Source of the DNA: Pseudomonas sp. Root71
GTDB taxonomy: Bacteria; Pseudomonadota; Gammaproteobacteria; Pseudomonadales; Pseudomonadaceae
Direction: 5' to 3'
DNA length: 64,000 bases
Assembly: GCF_001429045.1 (NCBI RefSeq)
Contig: NZ_LMHY01000027.1
Location: 372,001-436,000, forward strand
Of the stretch, positions 44,960 through 54,037 are shown one piece after another (within the stretch, counting starts at the first letter, position 1; every line of letters begins with the position of its first letter). The translations under genes were made by a program, and so were the position numbers. The notes beneath the pieces were generated by a model. It worked only from the letters and a program-made list of their open reading frames with translations. It made no database searches and was not told where the DNA came from.

Positions 44960-45364
44960 ATGCCGATCATTGTCGAGCCGCTGAACCAAGCCACTGCCCA
45001 GGATCGGCAGGATCTGCAGAAGATCTACAGCGACGCCCCGGACTGGCTGTTCCCCCCGTTTTCCGGGGCCTCGCAGTTGATCGAAGACTGTCTGCGCGAC
45101 GGCACACTGATCGCCGGACGCTTCAATGATCGCCTGCTGGGCGCGGCCCGCTTGCAAAGGCACCAAGACGCCTGGCACTTGTCCCTAATATGTGTGCGAA
45201 AGATTACCCGTCGCCGTGGTGTTGCCGAGCGACTGGTCGCCGAAGCCCGGAAAATGGCCGCGCAATCGGGCATGCCCCTGCGCCTGCTGGCGCCCGCCGG
45301 GCATCTGGAGGCTCAGGCGCTGGCCGCCAAGCTGAAACTTCCGCTGGATATATTGCCGGCGTGA
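44960..45364 (+). CDS. GNAT-family acetyl-CoA sensor, PanZ-like
   Basis: 134-aa single-domain GNAT protein. The acetyl-CoA loop is seen as VRKITRRRGVAERLVAEA (about residue 76). Length, DLQKIYSDAPDWLF and the overall layout fit the PanZ (PanM) group, which binds acetyl-CoA and promotes PanD maturation and feedback in pantothenate synthesis. Whether this copy acts on PanD is inferred. It stands 78 bp before asmA. Confidence 0.8.
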   Translation: MPIIVEPLNQATAQDRQDLQKIYSDAPDWLFPPFSGASQLIEDCLRDGTLIAGRFNDRLLGAARLQRHQDAWHLSLICVRKITRRRGVAERLVAEARKMAAQSGMPLRLLAPAGHLEAQALAAKLKLPLDILPA

Positions 45365-45442
45365 ACACTGACCGGTCGCCTGTTCGGGGGCGCTATACTC
45401 CTCGGCTAAATTTTGAATTCGATTAATTACAAGGACTCGCCC

Positions 45443-47674
45443 ATGAAAGCGTTCGGCAAAATCCTGGGTCTGGTACTTCTCGGGCTGTTGCTGATCATTG
45501 TGGCGCTGGGCTTTGCCCTGACCCACCTCTTCGATCCCAACGACTACAAAGACGAGATCCGCCAGATTGCCCGCGACAAGGCCCACATCGAGCTGACGCT
45601 CAATGGCGATATCGGCTGGAGCCTGTTCCCGTGGCTGGGCCTGGAGCTGCACGACGCCAGTGTGGCGACCCTGGTCAAGCCGGCCGAGCCGTTTGCCGAC
45701 TTGCAGATGCTCGGCCTATCGGTGCGCGTACTGCCGCTGCTGCGCCGTGAAGTGCAGATGAGCGACGTGCGCGTCGAGGGCCTGAACCTGCGCCTGAACC
45801 GCGACAAGGACGGCCACGGCAATTGGGAAGACGTCGGCAAGGTGCCGGCAGCGGCCAACACCGACACGACCGGTACTGCGCCCGCAGCGAGTGAACCTGC
45901 GCCCGAAGCCAGCGTCGCGGCCGAAAAACCGCCGCAGCCGATCCGCCTGGACATCGACAGCCTGACCGTGAACAACGCTCGGGTCGAATACAGCGACGAA
46001 AAAACCGGCAAGAGTTTCAGCGCCGAAAGCATCCAGTTGAGCACCGGCGCGGTTCACGACTCCGTCAACATTCCGCTCAAGCTCACGGCCTTCCTGTCAG
46101 CCAACCAGCCGGCACTGCGAGTGCGTACCGAGCTCAATGGTGAGGTGCGCATCGCACGTGCACTGCAGCGCTATCAGCTCGAAGACATGAAGTTGTCCGG
46201 TGAAGTGACCGGCGACCCGTTGCAAGGCAAGACCATGTCGTTCTCCGCCCAGGGGCAGTTGGTGCTGGACAAGGCCGCCAATGTCGCCGAGTGGACAGGC
46301 ATCAAGATCTCCGCCAACCAATTGCGGGCACTGGGTGAACTGAAGGTCAACGACCTCGACAAGACCCCACAGGTCAGCGGCGGCATCTCGATTGCCCAGT
46401 TCGACCTGGCGAAATTCGTCGAAAGCATCGGCCAGAAACTCCCGGCCATGGCCGAAGGCAGCCTGAGCAAGGTCGAGCTGGTCAGCCGTCTGGCAGCAAC
46501 ACCCACCAGCCTGGCGCTCGACGACCTCAACCTGAAAGTCGACGACAGCACCTTCAGCGGCCGCATCGCCGTCGAAGACTTCGCCAGGCAATCGCTGCGC
46601 GCAGTACTCAAGGCCGACACCTTCAACGTCGACCGTTACCTGCCGCCAAAATCCGCCGAGGCCAATAGCGCGACACAAGTGCGCCAGGCCGAAGTCGCCA
46701 GCACCGAAGCCGATGCCATGGCCGGCGCCGGCAGCACTCCGTTGCCACCCGCACCGACCAAGGACGCCTGGAGCAGCGAGCGCCTGCTGCCTGTGGAACG
46801 CTTGAGCAAGCTCGATGTGGACGCCGACCTGAACTTCGGCCAGTTGACCCTGCAAAAACTGCCGATCCATCACGCAGCACTCAAGGCCACCGGCCAGGGC
46901 GGCCTGCTGACACTGGCCAACCTGCGCGGCGACCTGTACGAGGGCAACTTCGAAACCACCGGCACGCTCGATGTACGCCAGCCAGTGCCGGCGCTGAACC
47001 TGCAGACGAAGATCAGCCGGGTACCGGCAGAAAAAATCCTCGAAAGCCAGGGCAAGAACCCGCCGGTCAAAGGCCTGGTCACGCTCAACAGCAGCCTGAC
47101 CGGCAGCGGTAACAGCCAGAAAGCGTTGATCGAAACCCTCAACGGCAACGCCAGTTTCGTCATCAACAATGGCGTGCTGCTCAACGCCAACCTTGAGCAA
47201 CAGCTGTGCAAAGGCATCGCCACGCTCAACCGCAAAACCCTCAACGGCGAACCCCGGGGCAAGGACACACCGTTCCAGGAACTCAAAGGCAACCTGACCT
47301 TGCGTAACGGCGTGGCCAGCAATCCGGACCTGAAAGTGCGTATCCCGGGAATGACCGTCAACGGTGACGGCGACATCGATCTGCGAGTGCTGGGCATGGA
47401 CTACCGCGTCGGCATCATCGTCGAAGGCGATACCAGCGCCATGCCGGACCCGGCCTGCCAGGTCGGCGACAAGTTTGTCGGCATCGAGTGGCCACTGCGC
47501 TGCCGCGGCCCGCTGGAACTGGGCGCCAAGGCTTGCCGCCTGGATAATGACCGCATGGGCCAGGTCGCGACCAAACTGGCTGGCGACAGGATCAGCGAAA
47601 AAATCGACGAGAAATGGGGCGACAAGGTCGACCCGAAACTGAAAGACGCGCTCAAGGGGCTGTTCAAGCAATGA
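45443..47674 (+). CDS. asmA: AsmA family protein
   Basis: 743-aa envelope protein with one N-terminal membrane helix (ILGLVLLGLLLIIVALGFAL) and a long periplasmic beta-rich body with the AsmA N-domain (GDIGWSLFPWLGLELHDASV). The C-terminal domain has the family motif SLTGSGNSQKALIETLNGN. An Ala/Pro/Glu-rich linker lies near residue 150. Members belong to the bridge-like lipid-transport superfamily and influence outer-membrane lipids. Its stop overlaps the mutY start (ATGA). Confidence 0.92.
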   Translation: MKAFGKILGLVLLGLLLIIVALGFALTHLFDPNDYKDEIRQIARDKAHIELTLNGDIGWSLFPWLGLELHDASVATLVKPAEPFADLQMLGLSVRVLPLLRREVQMSDVRVEGLNLRLNRDKDGHGNWEDVGKVPAAANTDTTGTAPAASEPAPEASVAAEKPPQPIRLDIDSLTVNNARVEYSDEKTGKSFSAESIQLSTGAVHDSVNIPLKLTAFLSANQPALRVRTELNGEVRIARALQRYQLEDMKLSGEVTGDPLQGKTMSFSAQGQLVLDKAANVAEWTGIKISANQLRALGELKVNDLDKTPQVSGGISIAQFDLAKFVESIGQKLPAMAEGSLSKVELVSRLAATPTSLALDDLNLKVDDSTFSGRIAVEDFARQSLRAVLKADTFNVDRYLPPKSAEANSATQVRQAEVASTEADAMAGAGSTPLPPAPTKDAWSSERLLPVERLSKLDVDADLNFGQLTLQKLPIHHAALKATGQGGLLTLANLRGDLYEGNFETTGTLDVRQPVPALNLQTKISRVPAEKILESQGKNPPVKGLVTLNSSLTGSGNSQKALIETLNGNASFVINNGVLLNANLEQQLCKGIATLNRKTLNGEPRGKDTPFQELKGNLTLRNGVASNPDLKVRIPGMTVNGDGDIDLRVLGMDYRVGIIVEGDTSAMPDPACQVGDKFVGIEWPLRCRGPLELGAKACRLDNDRMGQVATKLAGDRISEKIDEKWGDKVDPKLKDALKGLFKQ

Positions 47675-48738
47675 GAGCCGAACAGTTTTCAACGGCGGTG
47701 CTGGACTGGTTCGATCGCCACGGCCGTCACGATTTACCCTGGCAACAAGGCATCAACCCGTATCGGGTGTGGGTTTCGGAAATCATGTTGCAGCAGACCC
47801 AGGTCAGCACCGTGCTGAACTACTTCGACCGCTTCATGGCCTCATTGCCTACGGTCGAAGCCCTGGCAGCGGCGCCGGAAGACGAAGTGCTGCACCTGTG
47901 GACGGGCCTGGGTTACTACACCCGCGCGCGCAATTTGCAGAAGACCGCGAAGATCGTCGTCGAGCAATACGGCGGCGAATTCCCCCGGGACGTGGAAAAA
48001 CTCACTGACTTGCCGGGGATCGGCCTGTCCACCGCAGGCGCCATTGCCAGCATCAGCATGGGCCTGCGCGCACCGATCCTCGACGGCAACGTCAAACGGG
48101 TGCTGGCGCGCTTTACCGCGCAGGAGGGCTACCCAGGCGAGCCAAAGGTCGCCAAACAGCTCTGGGCCAGCGCTGAGCGCTTTACACCGCACGATCGGGT
48201 CAACGCCTACACCCAGGCGATGATGGACCTGGGCGCCACGCTCTGCACCCGCAGCAAACCGAGCTGCCTGCTGTGCCCGCTGGAAAAGGGCTGCGAGGCG
48301 CACATGCTCGGCCTGGAAACCCGCTACCCGATTCCCAAGCCGCGCAAGGCGATTCCGCAGAAACGCACATTGATGCCGATGCTTGCCAACGACGAAGGCG
48401 CGATCCTGCTTTACCGTCGCCCGTCCACGGGCCTGTGGGGCGGTTTGTGGAGCCTGCCGGAGCTCGACGACCTCGACGACCTGCCGCACCTTGCATCACA
48501 GCACTCGCTGGAACTGGGCGCCCAACAGGCATTGCCGAACCTGGTGCACACCTTCAGCCATTTTCAGTTATCCATCGAACCCTGGCTGGTTCAGGTCCAG
48601 GAGGCCGGCCATCACGTGGCCGAGGCTGACTGGCTCTGGTATAACCTCGCCACCCCGCCGCGCCTGGGCCTTGCCGCCCCGGTCAAAACCTTGCTCGAAC
48701 GCGCGGCCGCCGTATTGAACGCAGGAGATTCGTCATGA
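47671..48738 (+). CDS. mutY: Adenine DNA glycosylase MutY
   Basis: 355-aa base-excision enzyme removing A opposite 8-oxoG. WVSEIMLQQTQVSTVLNYF contains the catalytic Glu, followed by the HhH-GPD motif LPGIGLSTAGAIASI (about residue 112). The [4Fe-4S] ligands are in CTRSKPSCLLCPLEKGC (about 190-206), and a NUDIX-like 8-oxoG recognition domain forms the C-terminus. It is translationally coupled to asmA upstream and yggX downstream. Confidence 0.97.
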   Translation: MRAEQFSTAVLDWFDRHGRHDLPWQQGINPYRVWVSEIMLQQTQVSTVLNYFDRFMASLPTVEALAAAPEDEVLHLWTGLGYYTRARNLQKTAKIVVEQYGGEFPRDVEKLTDLPGIGLSTAGAIASISMGLRAPILDGNVKRVLARFTAQEGYPGEPKVAKQLWASAERFTPHDRVNAYTQAMMDLGATLCTRSKPSCLLCPLEKGCEAHMLGLETRYPIPKPRKAIPQKRTLMPMLANDEGAILLYRRPSTGLWGGLWSLPELDDLDDLPHLASQHSLELGAQQALPNLVHTFSHFQLSIEPWLVQVQEAGHHVAEADWLWYNLATPPRLGLAAPVKTLLERAAAVLNAGDSS

Positions 48739-49007
48739 CCCGCACCATCATGTGCCGCAAGTACAAAGAAGAATTGCCAGGCCTGGAGCGCGCTCCCTTC
48801 CCGGGCGCCAAAGGCCAGGACATTTTTGACCACGTCTCGCAAAAGGCCTGGGCCGACTGGCAGAAGCACCAGACCCTGCTGATCAACGAAAAACGCCTGA
48901 ACATGATGAACGCCGAAGATCGCAAATATCTTCAAGGCGAAATGGACAAGTACTTCTCCGGCGAGGATTACGCCAAGGCCGAAGGCTACGTGCCGCCGTC
49001 GGAATAA
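48735..49007 (+). CDS. yggX: Oxidative damage protection protein YggX
   Basis: 90-aa protein of the YggX/Fe-trafficking family; MTRTIMCRKYKEELPGLERA carries the conserved Cys7 and is diagnostic. It is linked to protection of Fe-S clusters, which fits its 4-bp overlap with mutY, an Fe-S enzyme. Confidence 0.96.
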   Translation: MTRTIMCRKYKEELPGLERAPFPGAKGQDIFDHVSQKAWADWQKHQTLLINEKRLNMMNAEDRKYLQGEMDKYFSGEDYAKAEGYVPPSE

Positions 49008-49071
49008 CCCCGATTTATCGGGGGTCGGAACGTAAGCGACGGTAATAATTAAATTTTTTTTGAAAACTTGC

Positions 49072-49100
49072 TTGACGCCCCCCTGAAAAACCCGTTTAAT
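49072..49100 (+). promoter_or_regulatory. Sigma-70 promoter of tRNA-Phe
   Basis: TTGACG and TTTAAT are separated by 17 bp and end 10 bp before the tRNA. A GC-rich GCGCCCC stretch follows the -10, resembling the discriminator of stringently controlled stable-RNA promoters. Confidence 0.8.
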
Positions 49101-49110
49101 GCGCCCCGTT

Positions 49111-49186
49111 GCCCAGATAGCTCAGTCGGTAGAGCAGGGGATTGAAAATCCCCGTGTCGGCGGTTCGATTCCGTCTCTGGGCACCA
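49111..49186 (+). tRNA. tRNA-Phe (anticodon GAA)
   Basis: 76 nt with encoded CCA. The acceptor stem GCCCAGA pairs with TCTGGGC. The D-arm (GCTCAGTCGGTAGAGC), anticodon loop TTGAAAA and T-arm GGTTCGATTCC are all standard. It has its own promoter and terminator and marks the left border of the accessory region. Confidence 0.98.
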
Positions 49187-49194
49187 AAATACCG

Positions 49195-49232
49195 AAAAAC
49201 CCCAAGCGAAGATGATTCCTTGGGGTTTTTTA
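49195..49232 (+). terminator. Rho-independent terminator of tRNA-Phe
   Basis: AAAACCCCAAG and CTTGGGGTTTT arms around a 12-nt loop, followed by Ts, 9 bp after the tRNA. Confidence 0.85.
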
Positions 49233-49540
49233 TTGCCTGCGATTTAACGGCCGCCGGACCAGGTCCCTCACACTTTCCCCTTGACCCGTCATTCCAGCCA
49301 TTCTCACTCCCGCCTCTCAAAAACAGATAGCTTTCGAAATGCTTGAAGCTATCGCCGAGAACTCACCCAAGCCGCATCCACTGACGCAGGCTCAGTTGCC
49401 GGGTTCAAAACACAGCTGACAGGGGCAAACAGCCTGGAGCTACCGATTTGATCGTCTGACTGATGGCAGTTTGACGCCATCGTTTTGCCCTGTAGACTGC
49501 CAGGCACTTCCGCTTTCTCTTTGCATAAAAGGAATTTGCA
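49233..49540. other. Non-coding gap between tRNA-Phe and the first RTX gene
   Basis: About 300 bp with no convincing gene. No copy of the tRNA 3' end was seen here, so there is no sign of an integrase-type attachment site. It must hold the promoter of the RTX gene; TTTGCATAAAAGGAATTTGCA just before the start includes a GGA ribosome-binding element. Confidence 0.5.
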
Positions 49541-51391
49541 ATGCCAACCCTGGGCGAAATTCGCGTCAACCCTACGACTGGCTATCACTCCGAGCCCTCC
49601 CTCACGGCTCTGAAAGATGGTGGATACATCGTGGCGTGGAGCGATCAGGGAACAGGCTCCACCGATTACATCTACACCCAGCGCTATAACGCCAGTGGCG
49701 TGAAGACAGGCGGGCCCGCCCTCGTCAACAGCGTTACGAACAGCGCACAGGAAGATCCCACCATTACCGCACTGGCCAACGGTGGCTACGTGGTCGCCTG
49801 GCAATCGGACAGCTTTGACGATATGTCGGACATCGCCGCCCAGGTCTACAACGCCAATGGCGCCAAGGTTGGAAGCGAGTTCATCGTCAACACAAGCAGA
49901 AACGGCATCCAGGACAGTGCGCAGATCACCGCGCTAAAAGATGGCGGTTTTGTGGTGTCCTGGGCTTCGTACGGCCAGGACGGCAGCGGTTGGGGCGGTT
50001 ACCTGCAGCGCTATAACGCCAGCGGCGCAAAGACTGGTGCAGAAACACGCGTCTCTACCACCACTCAGTACGACCAGGATGGCCCTACGGTCACCGGTCT
50101 TGCCGATGGCGGCATGATGGTGGTTTGGGAGGGTAACGGAACAGGCGATACATCCGGTATTTTCGGTCAGCGGTTCAAGGCCGACGGCAGCAAATCGGGT
50201 GGAGAAATTCGCATCAACACCAGGGTTGCCGACGATCAGACAGACCCCATGATCAAGGTTCTGAGTAATGGTAACTATGTCGTCACCTGGCAATCAGCTC
50301 CCGACGATGGCGATGGCGACGACGAAACCGATGCCCCTGGCGACGTCTACGCGCAGCTTTTCAATGCCGCCGGCGTAAAAGTGGGCGCAGAAACCCGGGT
50401 GAACACCACCACCGCAGGCAATCAGGAAGAGCCTGATGTCACCGCCATGACGGGGGGCGGTTATCTGGTGACCTGGGCAGGCCAGGGCACCGGTGATGTA
50501 AATGGCATCTTCGCCCAACTCTTCAATGCCAGCGGCGTCAAGGTTGGGAGCGAAACCCGCATCAATACCACCACTACCGGCAATCAAATGTTCACCCAGG
50601 TGACTACATTGGCCGATGGCGGTTATGTGATTGCCTGGGAGTCCTCTGTGGTCAATGGGCAAGTTGACGTTTATACCCAGCGTTTTGACGCGAACGGCAA
50701 CAAGGTTTCCAGCCTGACAGGCGATACCTTGGCCAACACCCTGACCTGGACCGGCGCCGGCAGCGTGATCATCGACGGCGGCGCGGGCAACGACACGCTT
50801 ACAGGTGGCCGCGCCAACGATCATCTAAACGGCGGCGCCGGCAATGACTCGCTCAACGGCGCTGCCGGTGCCGACCGCCTGATCGGCGGCGACGGCTCCG
50901 ACCTCTACTACGTCGACAACGCCAGCGATATCGTCAGCGAAACCAATGCCACGGCCAGTACCGGCGGCACCGACAGAGTGTATAGCTACCTCGGCGCCTA
51001 CACCCTGGGTGACAACGTCGAGAACCTGCGCCTGCTGTCGACCGGCGCTGCCAACGGCACCGGTAACAGCCTCAACAACGTCATCGACGCAGGTGCCGGC
51101 AACAACATCCTCAATGGCGGCGCCGGTATCGATACCGCGTCCTATGCCTACGCCACCGCGGCGGTCACGGCCAACCTGGCGCTGACCACCGCGCAAGCCA
51201 CCGGTGGCTCCGGTTCAGACACCCTGTTGAACTTTGAAAACCTCACGGGCAGCAACTACAACGACAAGCTGACCGGCAACGCAACCGCCAACACCCTCAT
51301 CGGCGGTGCCGGCAACGACACGCTCACCGGTGGCGCCGGCAACGACCTGCTGATCGGCGGCACGGGCCTGGACAAGCTGTATGCCTGTTGA
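49541..51391 (+). CDS. RTX calcium-binding protein with seven propeller-like repeats (frame broken at 3' end)
   Basis: 616-aa open frame without a signal peptide. Residues about 1-390 consist of seven repeats of about 53 aa, each with the pattern VNTxxxxNQxxPxITALxDGG then YVVxW and IYxQxFNASGxKVG, suggestive of a seven-bladed beta-propeller. Residues about 420-616 are RTX-type nonapeptide repeats (GGAGNDTLTGGxGND) alternating with a longer module (YYVDNASDIVSET). This suggests calcium-dependent folding after type I secretion. A 161-bp tandem duplication at 51223-51544 shifts the frame, ending the product at KLYAC. Without it the frame continues to 52029 (775 aa). No type I exporter is in the window. 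Confidence 0.75.
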   Translation: MPTLGEIRVNPTTGYHSEPSLTALKDGGYIVAWSDQGTGSTDYIYTQRYNASGVKTGGPALVNSVTNSAQEDPTITALANGGYVVAWQSDSFDDMSDIAAQVYNANGAKVGSEFIVNTSRNGIQDSAQITALKDGGFVVSWASYGQDGSGWGGYLQRYNASGAKTGAETRVSTTTQYDQDGPTVTGLADGGMMVVWEGNGTGDTSGIFGQRFKADGSKSGGEIRINTRVADDQTDPMIKVLSNGNYVVTWQSAPDDGDGDDETDAPGDVYAQLFNAAGVKVGAETRVNTTTAGNQEEPDVTAMTGGGYLVTWAGQGTGDVNGIFAQLFNASGVKVGSETRINTTTTGNQMFTQVTTLADGGYVIAWESSVVNGQVDVYTQRFDANGNKVSSLTGDTLANTLTWTGAGSVIIDGGAGNDTLTGGRANDHLNGGAGNDSLNGAAGADRLIGGDGSDLYYVDNASDIVSETNATASTGGTDRVYSYLGAYTLGDNVENLRLLSTGAANGTGNSLNNVIDAGAGNNILNGGAGIDTASYAYATAAVTANLALTTAQATGGSGSDTLLNFENLTGSNYNDKLTGNATANTLIGGAGNDTLTGGAGNDLLIGGTGLDKLYAC

Positions 51392-51544
51392 ACTTCGAAA
51401 ACCTCACGGGCAGCAACTACAACGACAAGCTGACCGGCAACGCAACCGCCAACACCCTCATCGGCGGTGCCGGCAACGACACGCTCACCGGTGGCGCCGG
51501 CAACGACCTGCTGATCGGCGGCACGGGCCTGGACAAGCTGTATG
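51223..51544 (+). repeat. 161-bp tandem duplication that breaks the first RTX gene
   Basis: 51223-51383 and 51384-51544 are the same apart from one base (T at 51235, C at 51396). 161 is not a multiple of 3. Removing one copy joins the upstream and downstream frames exactly. Confidence 0.92.
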
Positions 51545-52029
51545 GTGGCACCGGGGCCGACAAGTTCGACTTCAATGCCTTGAGTGAAATGGGCCTGGGC
51601 GCCGCCCTGCGCGATGTCATTGGCGACTTCAAGACCAGCGAAGGCGACAAGATCGACCTGTCGACCCTGGACGCCAACCTGGCGACGGTGGCCAACGATG
51701 CGTTCAGCTTCATCGGCTCCAGCGCCTTCAGCAGCAATGCCGCAGGGCAGGTTGTCATTGGCGACTTCAACCTGCGCGATGTCATTGGCGACTTCAAGAC
51801 CAGCGAAGGCGACAAGATCGACCTGTCGACCCTGGACGCCAACCTGGCGACGGTGGCCAACGATGCGTTCAGCTTCATCGGCTCCAGCGCCTTCAGCAGC
51901 AATGCCGCAGGGCAGCTGCGGTTCGCCGGCGGCATTCTCTACGGCAGCACCGACGCCGACACGGCCGCTGAGTTCGAAATTCAGTTGCTGGGGGTGAACA
52001 CACTGAAAGTTACCGACCTGATTGCCTGA
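51388..52029 (+). CDS. 3' part of the first RTX gene (C-terminal region)
   Basis: 213-aa frame, starting inside the duplicated block, that encodes the natural C-terminus. RTX repeats are followed by a domain resembling the serralysin-type C-terminal region (DKFDFNALSEM, GDFKTSEGDKIDLSTLDAN) and a tail ending VNTLKVTDLIA, likely the type I secretion signal. It contains an in-frame 55-aa duplication. It is unlikely to be made as an independent protein, since its first codon is an internal position of the intact frame. Confidence 0.6.
   Translation: MNFENLTGSNYNDKLTGNATANTLIGGAGNDTLTGGAGNDLLIGGTGLDKLYGGTGADKFDFNALSEMGLGAALRDVIGDFKTSEGDKIDLSTLDANLATVANDAFSFIGSSAFSSNAAGQVVIGDFNLRDVIGDFKTSEGDKIDLSTLDANLATVANDAFSFIGSSAFSSNAAGQLRFAGGILYGSTDADTAAEFEIQLLGVNTLKVTDLIA
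51606..51935 (+). repeat. 165-bp in-frame tandem duplication
   Basis: 51606-51770 and 51771-51935 share the first 145 bp (RDVIGDFKTSEGDK to SSNAAGQ). The first copy ends in a 20-bp linker containing a further copy of TGTCATTGGCGACTTCAA-like sequence. The duplication adds 55 aa without changing the frame. Confidence 0.9.
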
Positions 52030-52117
52030 TCAGTCAGACGTTGCCTATCCGATGTTCCATGGTTGTCCCGAAAACAAACTGACAAGAAAGTTTTAAATAA
52101 ATGACAGGGGTGTTGAT

Positions 52118-54037
52118 ATGGCTAGCTTGATAAACGGACTTGGTGGTACATCGGGTTTCGGGGAGAACCAGCTGACTCGAAACGATGACAGCTACACCTC
52201 TTACATTGATATCAGCACTGTTTTCGGGGCTGCCGGACTCAATTTCTTCGGCACCAACTACACCGACATTTCCGTCAACAACAACGGAAACATCACATTC
52301 GGCGGCGGTCTTTCCACCTATACCCCCTACGGCATGCAAGATTCCAGCAGGCCGATGATTGCTCCCTTTTTTGCCGACGTCGATACCCGTGGCACAACGG
52401 TCAGTGCCACGCCGGGTGGCACATCGACGGGCAGCAATCTGGTCTATTACGACTTCAATACCGCAGGCAATGGCACGCTGACCGTTACCTGGGATGACGT
52501 CGGTTACTACAACAGTAAGGTAGATAAGCTCAATGCCTTCCAACTCCAGCTGGTTGGAAAGGGCAACGGCAACTTCGATGTCATCTTCAGATATGAAACC
52601 ATCAACTGGACGACCGGTAGCGCCAGTGGCGGTACCGACGGCCTGGGAGGAACCGTTGCCCGTGCCGGTTACTCGACCGGCGACGGTTCCTCCTGGTATG
52701 AACTGCCACAATCGGGCAATGAATCCGCCATTCTCGGGCTGGAAACCACCCTTGGTAACACAGGGGTAGCCGGTTATTACAAGTTCAGCATCGTCAGCGG
52801 CACATCCGGCAATGACAACATGCAAGGAACGGCCGGGAATGACTCGCTCTATGGCTCATCGGGCAATGACGTCATCAATGGTTTCGCCGGAAATGATGTG
52901 CTCTACGGCGCAGCGGGCAGCGACAGGCTCTTGGGCGGCCTGGGAGACGACACCTATATCGTGGATGCGCTGGATACGCTTGTTGAACTTGCCAACCAGG
53001 GTACCGACGTCGTTCAGGCAGAAATCAGCTATACACTCGGTGACAACCTGGAGAACCTGATACTGACTGGTAGCAGCAGTATCAACGGCACAGGTAACGC
53101 CCTGAACAACACCTTTGTCGGCAACACATCAAACAATGTATTCAATGGCGCGGCGGGCACCGACTTTGTTTCATATGCCTACTCCAACTATGGCGTCAGC
53201 GTCGATCTGTCCAACACCAACTCACAATATACGTCCCAAGGCTACGATACATTCGTGTCTATCGAAGGCATCATCGGTACCGATGACTCCGACACGCTGA
53301 CCGGCAATGCCCTGGCCAATATCCTTATCGGCGGCGCAGATAACGACACCCTCAATGGCGGGGCCGGCAACGACACCCTCGATGGCGGCAGTGGCGCCGA
53401 CCAGATGACTGGCGGCGATGGCTCTGACGGTTACTACGTCGACAATGTCGGCGATATCGTCAGCGAGACCAATGCTGTCGCCAGCACCGGTGGTACCGAT
53501 ACCGTTAACAGCTATCTCGGGACCTACACCCTGGGCGCCAATGTCGAGAACCTGCGCTTGTTGTCGACCGGCACTGTCCACGGCGCCGGTAACAGCCTCA
53601 ACAACGTCATCGACGCCGGGGCCGGCAACAACATCCTCAATGGCGCCGCCGGTATCGATACCGCGTCCTATGCCTACGCCACCGCGGCGGTCACGGCCAA
53701 CCTGGGACTGACCACTGCGCAAGCCACCGGTGGCTCCGGTTCCGACACCCTGTTGAACTTCGAAAACCTCACGGGCAGCAACTATCACGACAGGCTGACC
53801 GGCAATGCGGCCGCCAACACCCTCAGCGGTGGCCTGGGCAGCGACCAACTCAACGGCGCTGCCGGTGCCGACCGCCTGATCGGCGGCCGACAGGCTGACC
53901 GGCAATGCGGCCGCCAACACCCTCAGCGGTGGCCTGGGCAGCGACCAACTCAACGGCGCTGCCGGTGCCGACCGCCTGATCGGCGGCGACGGCTCCGACC
54001 TCTACTACGTCGACAATGCTGGCGATATCGTCAGTGA
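52118..54037 (+). CDS. Nidogen-like domain / RTX repeat protein (frame broken)
   Basis: 639-aa frame. Residues about 20-230 resemble a nidogen (NIDO) domain: NFFGTNYTDISVNNNGNITF, PFFADVDTRGT, WDDVGYY, FQLQLVGKGNGNFDVIFRY (quoted in parts). RTX repeats start near residue 232 (GTSGNDNMQGTAGNDSLYGS) and are followed by 157-aa modules shared with the first RTX gene. A perfect 100-bp tandem duplication at 53788-53987 shifts the frame, and the last 50 or so residues are out-of-frame Arg/Gln-rich sequence. It was probably a type I secreted surface or biofilm protein; the ligand is unknown. Confidence 0.72.
   Translation: MASLINGLGGTSGFGENQLTRNDDSYTSYIDISTVFGAAGLNFFGTNYTDISVNNNGNITFGGGLSTYTPYGMQDSSRPMIAPFFADVDTRGTTVSATPGGTSTGSNLVYYDFNTAGNGTLTVTWDDVGYYNSKVDKLNAFQLQLVGKGNGNFDVIFRYETINWTTGSASGGTDGLGGTVARAGYSTGDGSSWYELPQSGNESAILGLETTLGNTGVAGYYKFSIVSGTSGNDNMQGTAGNDSLYGSSGNDVINGFAGNDVLYGAAGSDRLLGGLGDDTYIVDALDTLVELANQGTDVVQAEISYTLGDNLENLILTGSSSINGTGNALNNTFVGNTSNNVFNGAAGTDFVSYAYSNYGVSVDLSNTNSQYTSQGYDTFVSIEGIIGTDDSDTLTGNALANILIGGADNDTLNGGAGNDTLDGGSGADQMTGGDGSDGYYVDNVGDIVSETNAVASTGGTDTVNSYLGTYTLGANVENLRLLSTGTVHGAGNSLNNVIDAGAGNNILNGAAGIDTASYAYATAAVTANLGLTTAQATGGSGSDTLLNFENLTGSNYHDRLTGNAAANTLSGGLGSDQLNGAAGADRLIGGRQADRQCGRQHPQRWPGQRPTQRRCRCRPPDRRRRLRPLLRRQCWRYRQ

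Noticed and set aside
46097..47692. 531-aa frame antisense to asmA
   Set aside because: Covers the asmA coding region with no independent features; asmA has a clear family match.
49111..49186. tRNA-Phe as the attachment site of an integrative element
   Set aside because: No integrase gene and no repeated tRNA 3' end were found in the 13 kb downstream.
49541..52029. Giant LapA/BapA-type adhesin
   Set aside because: Even with the frame restored the protein is under 800 aa and lacks the long Ig-like repeats of those adhesins; no lap-type exporter is adjacent.
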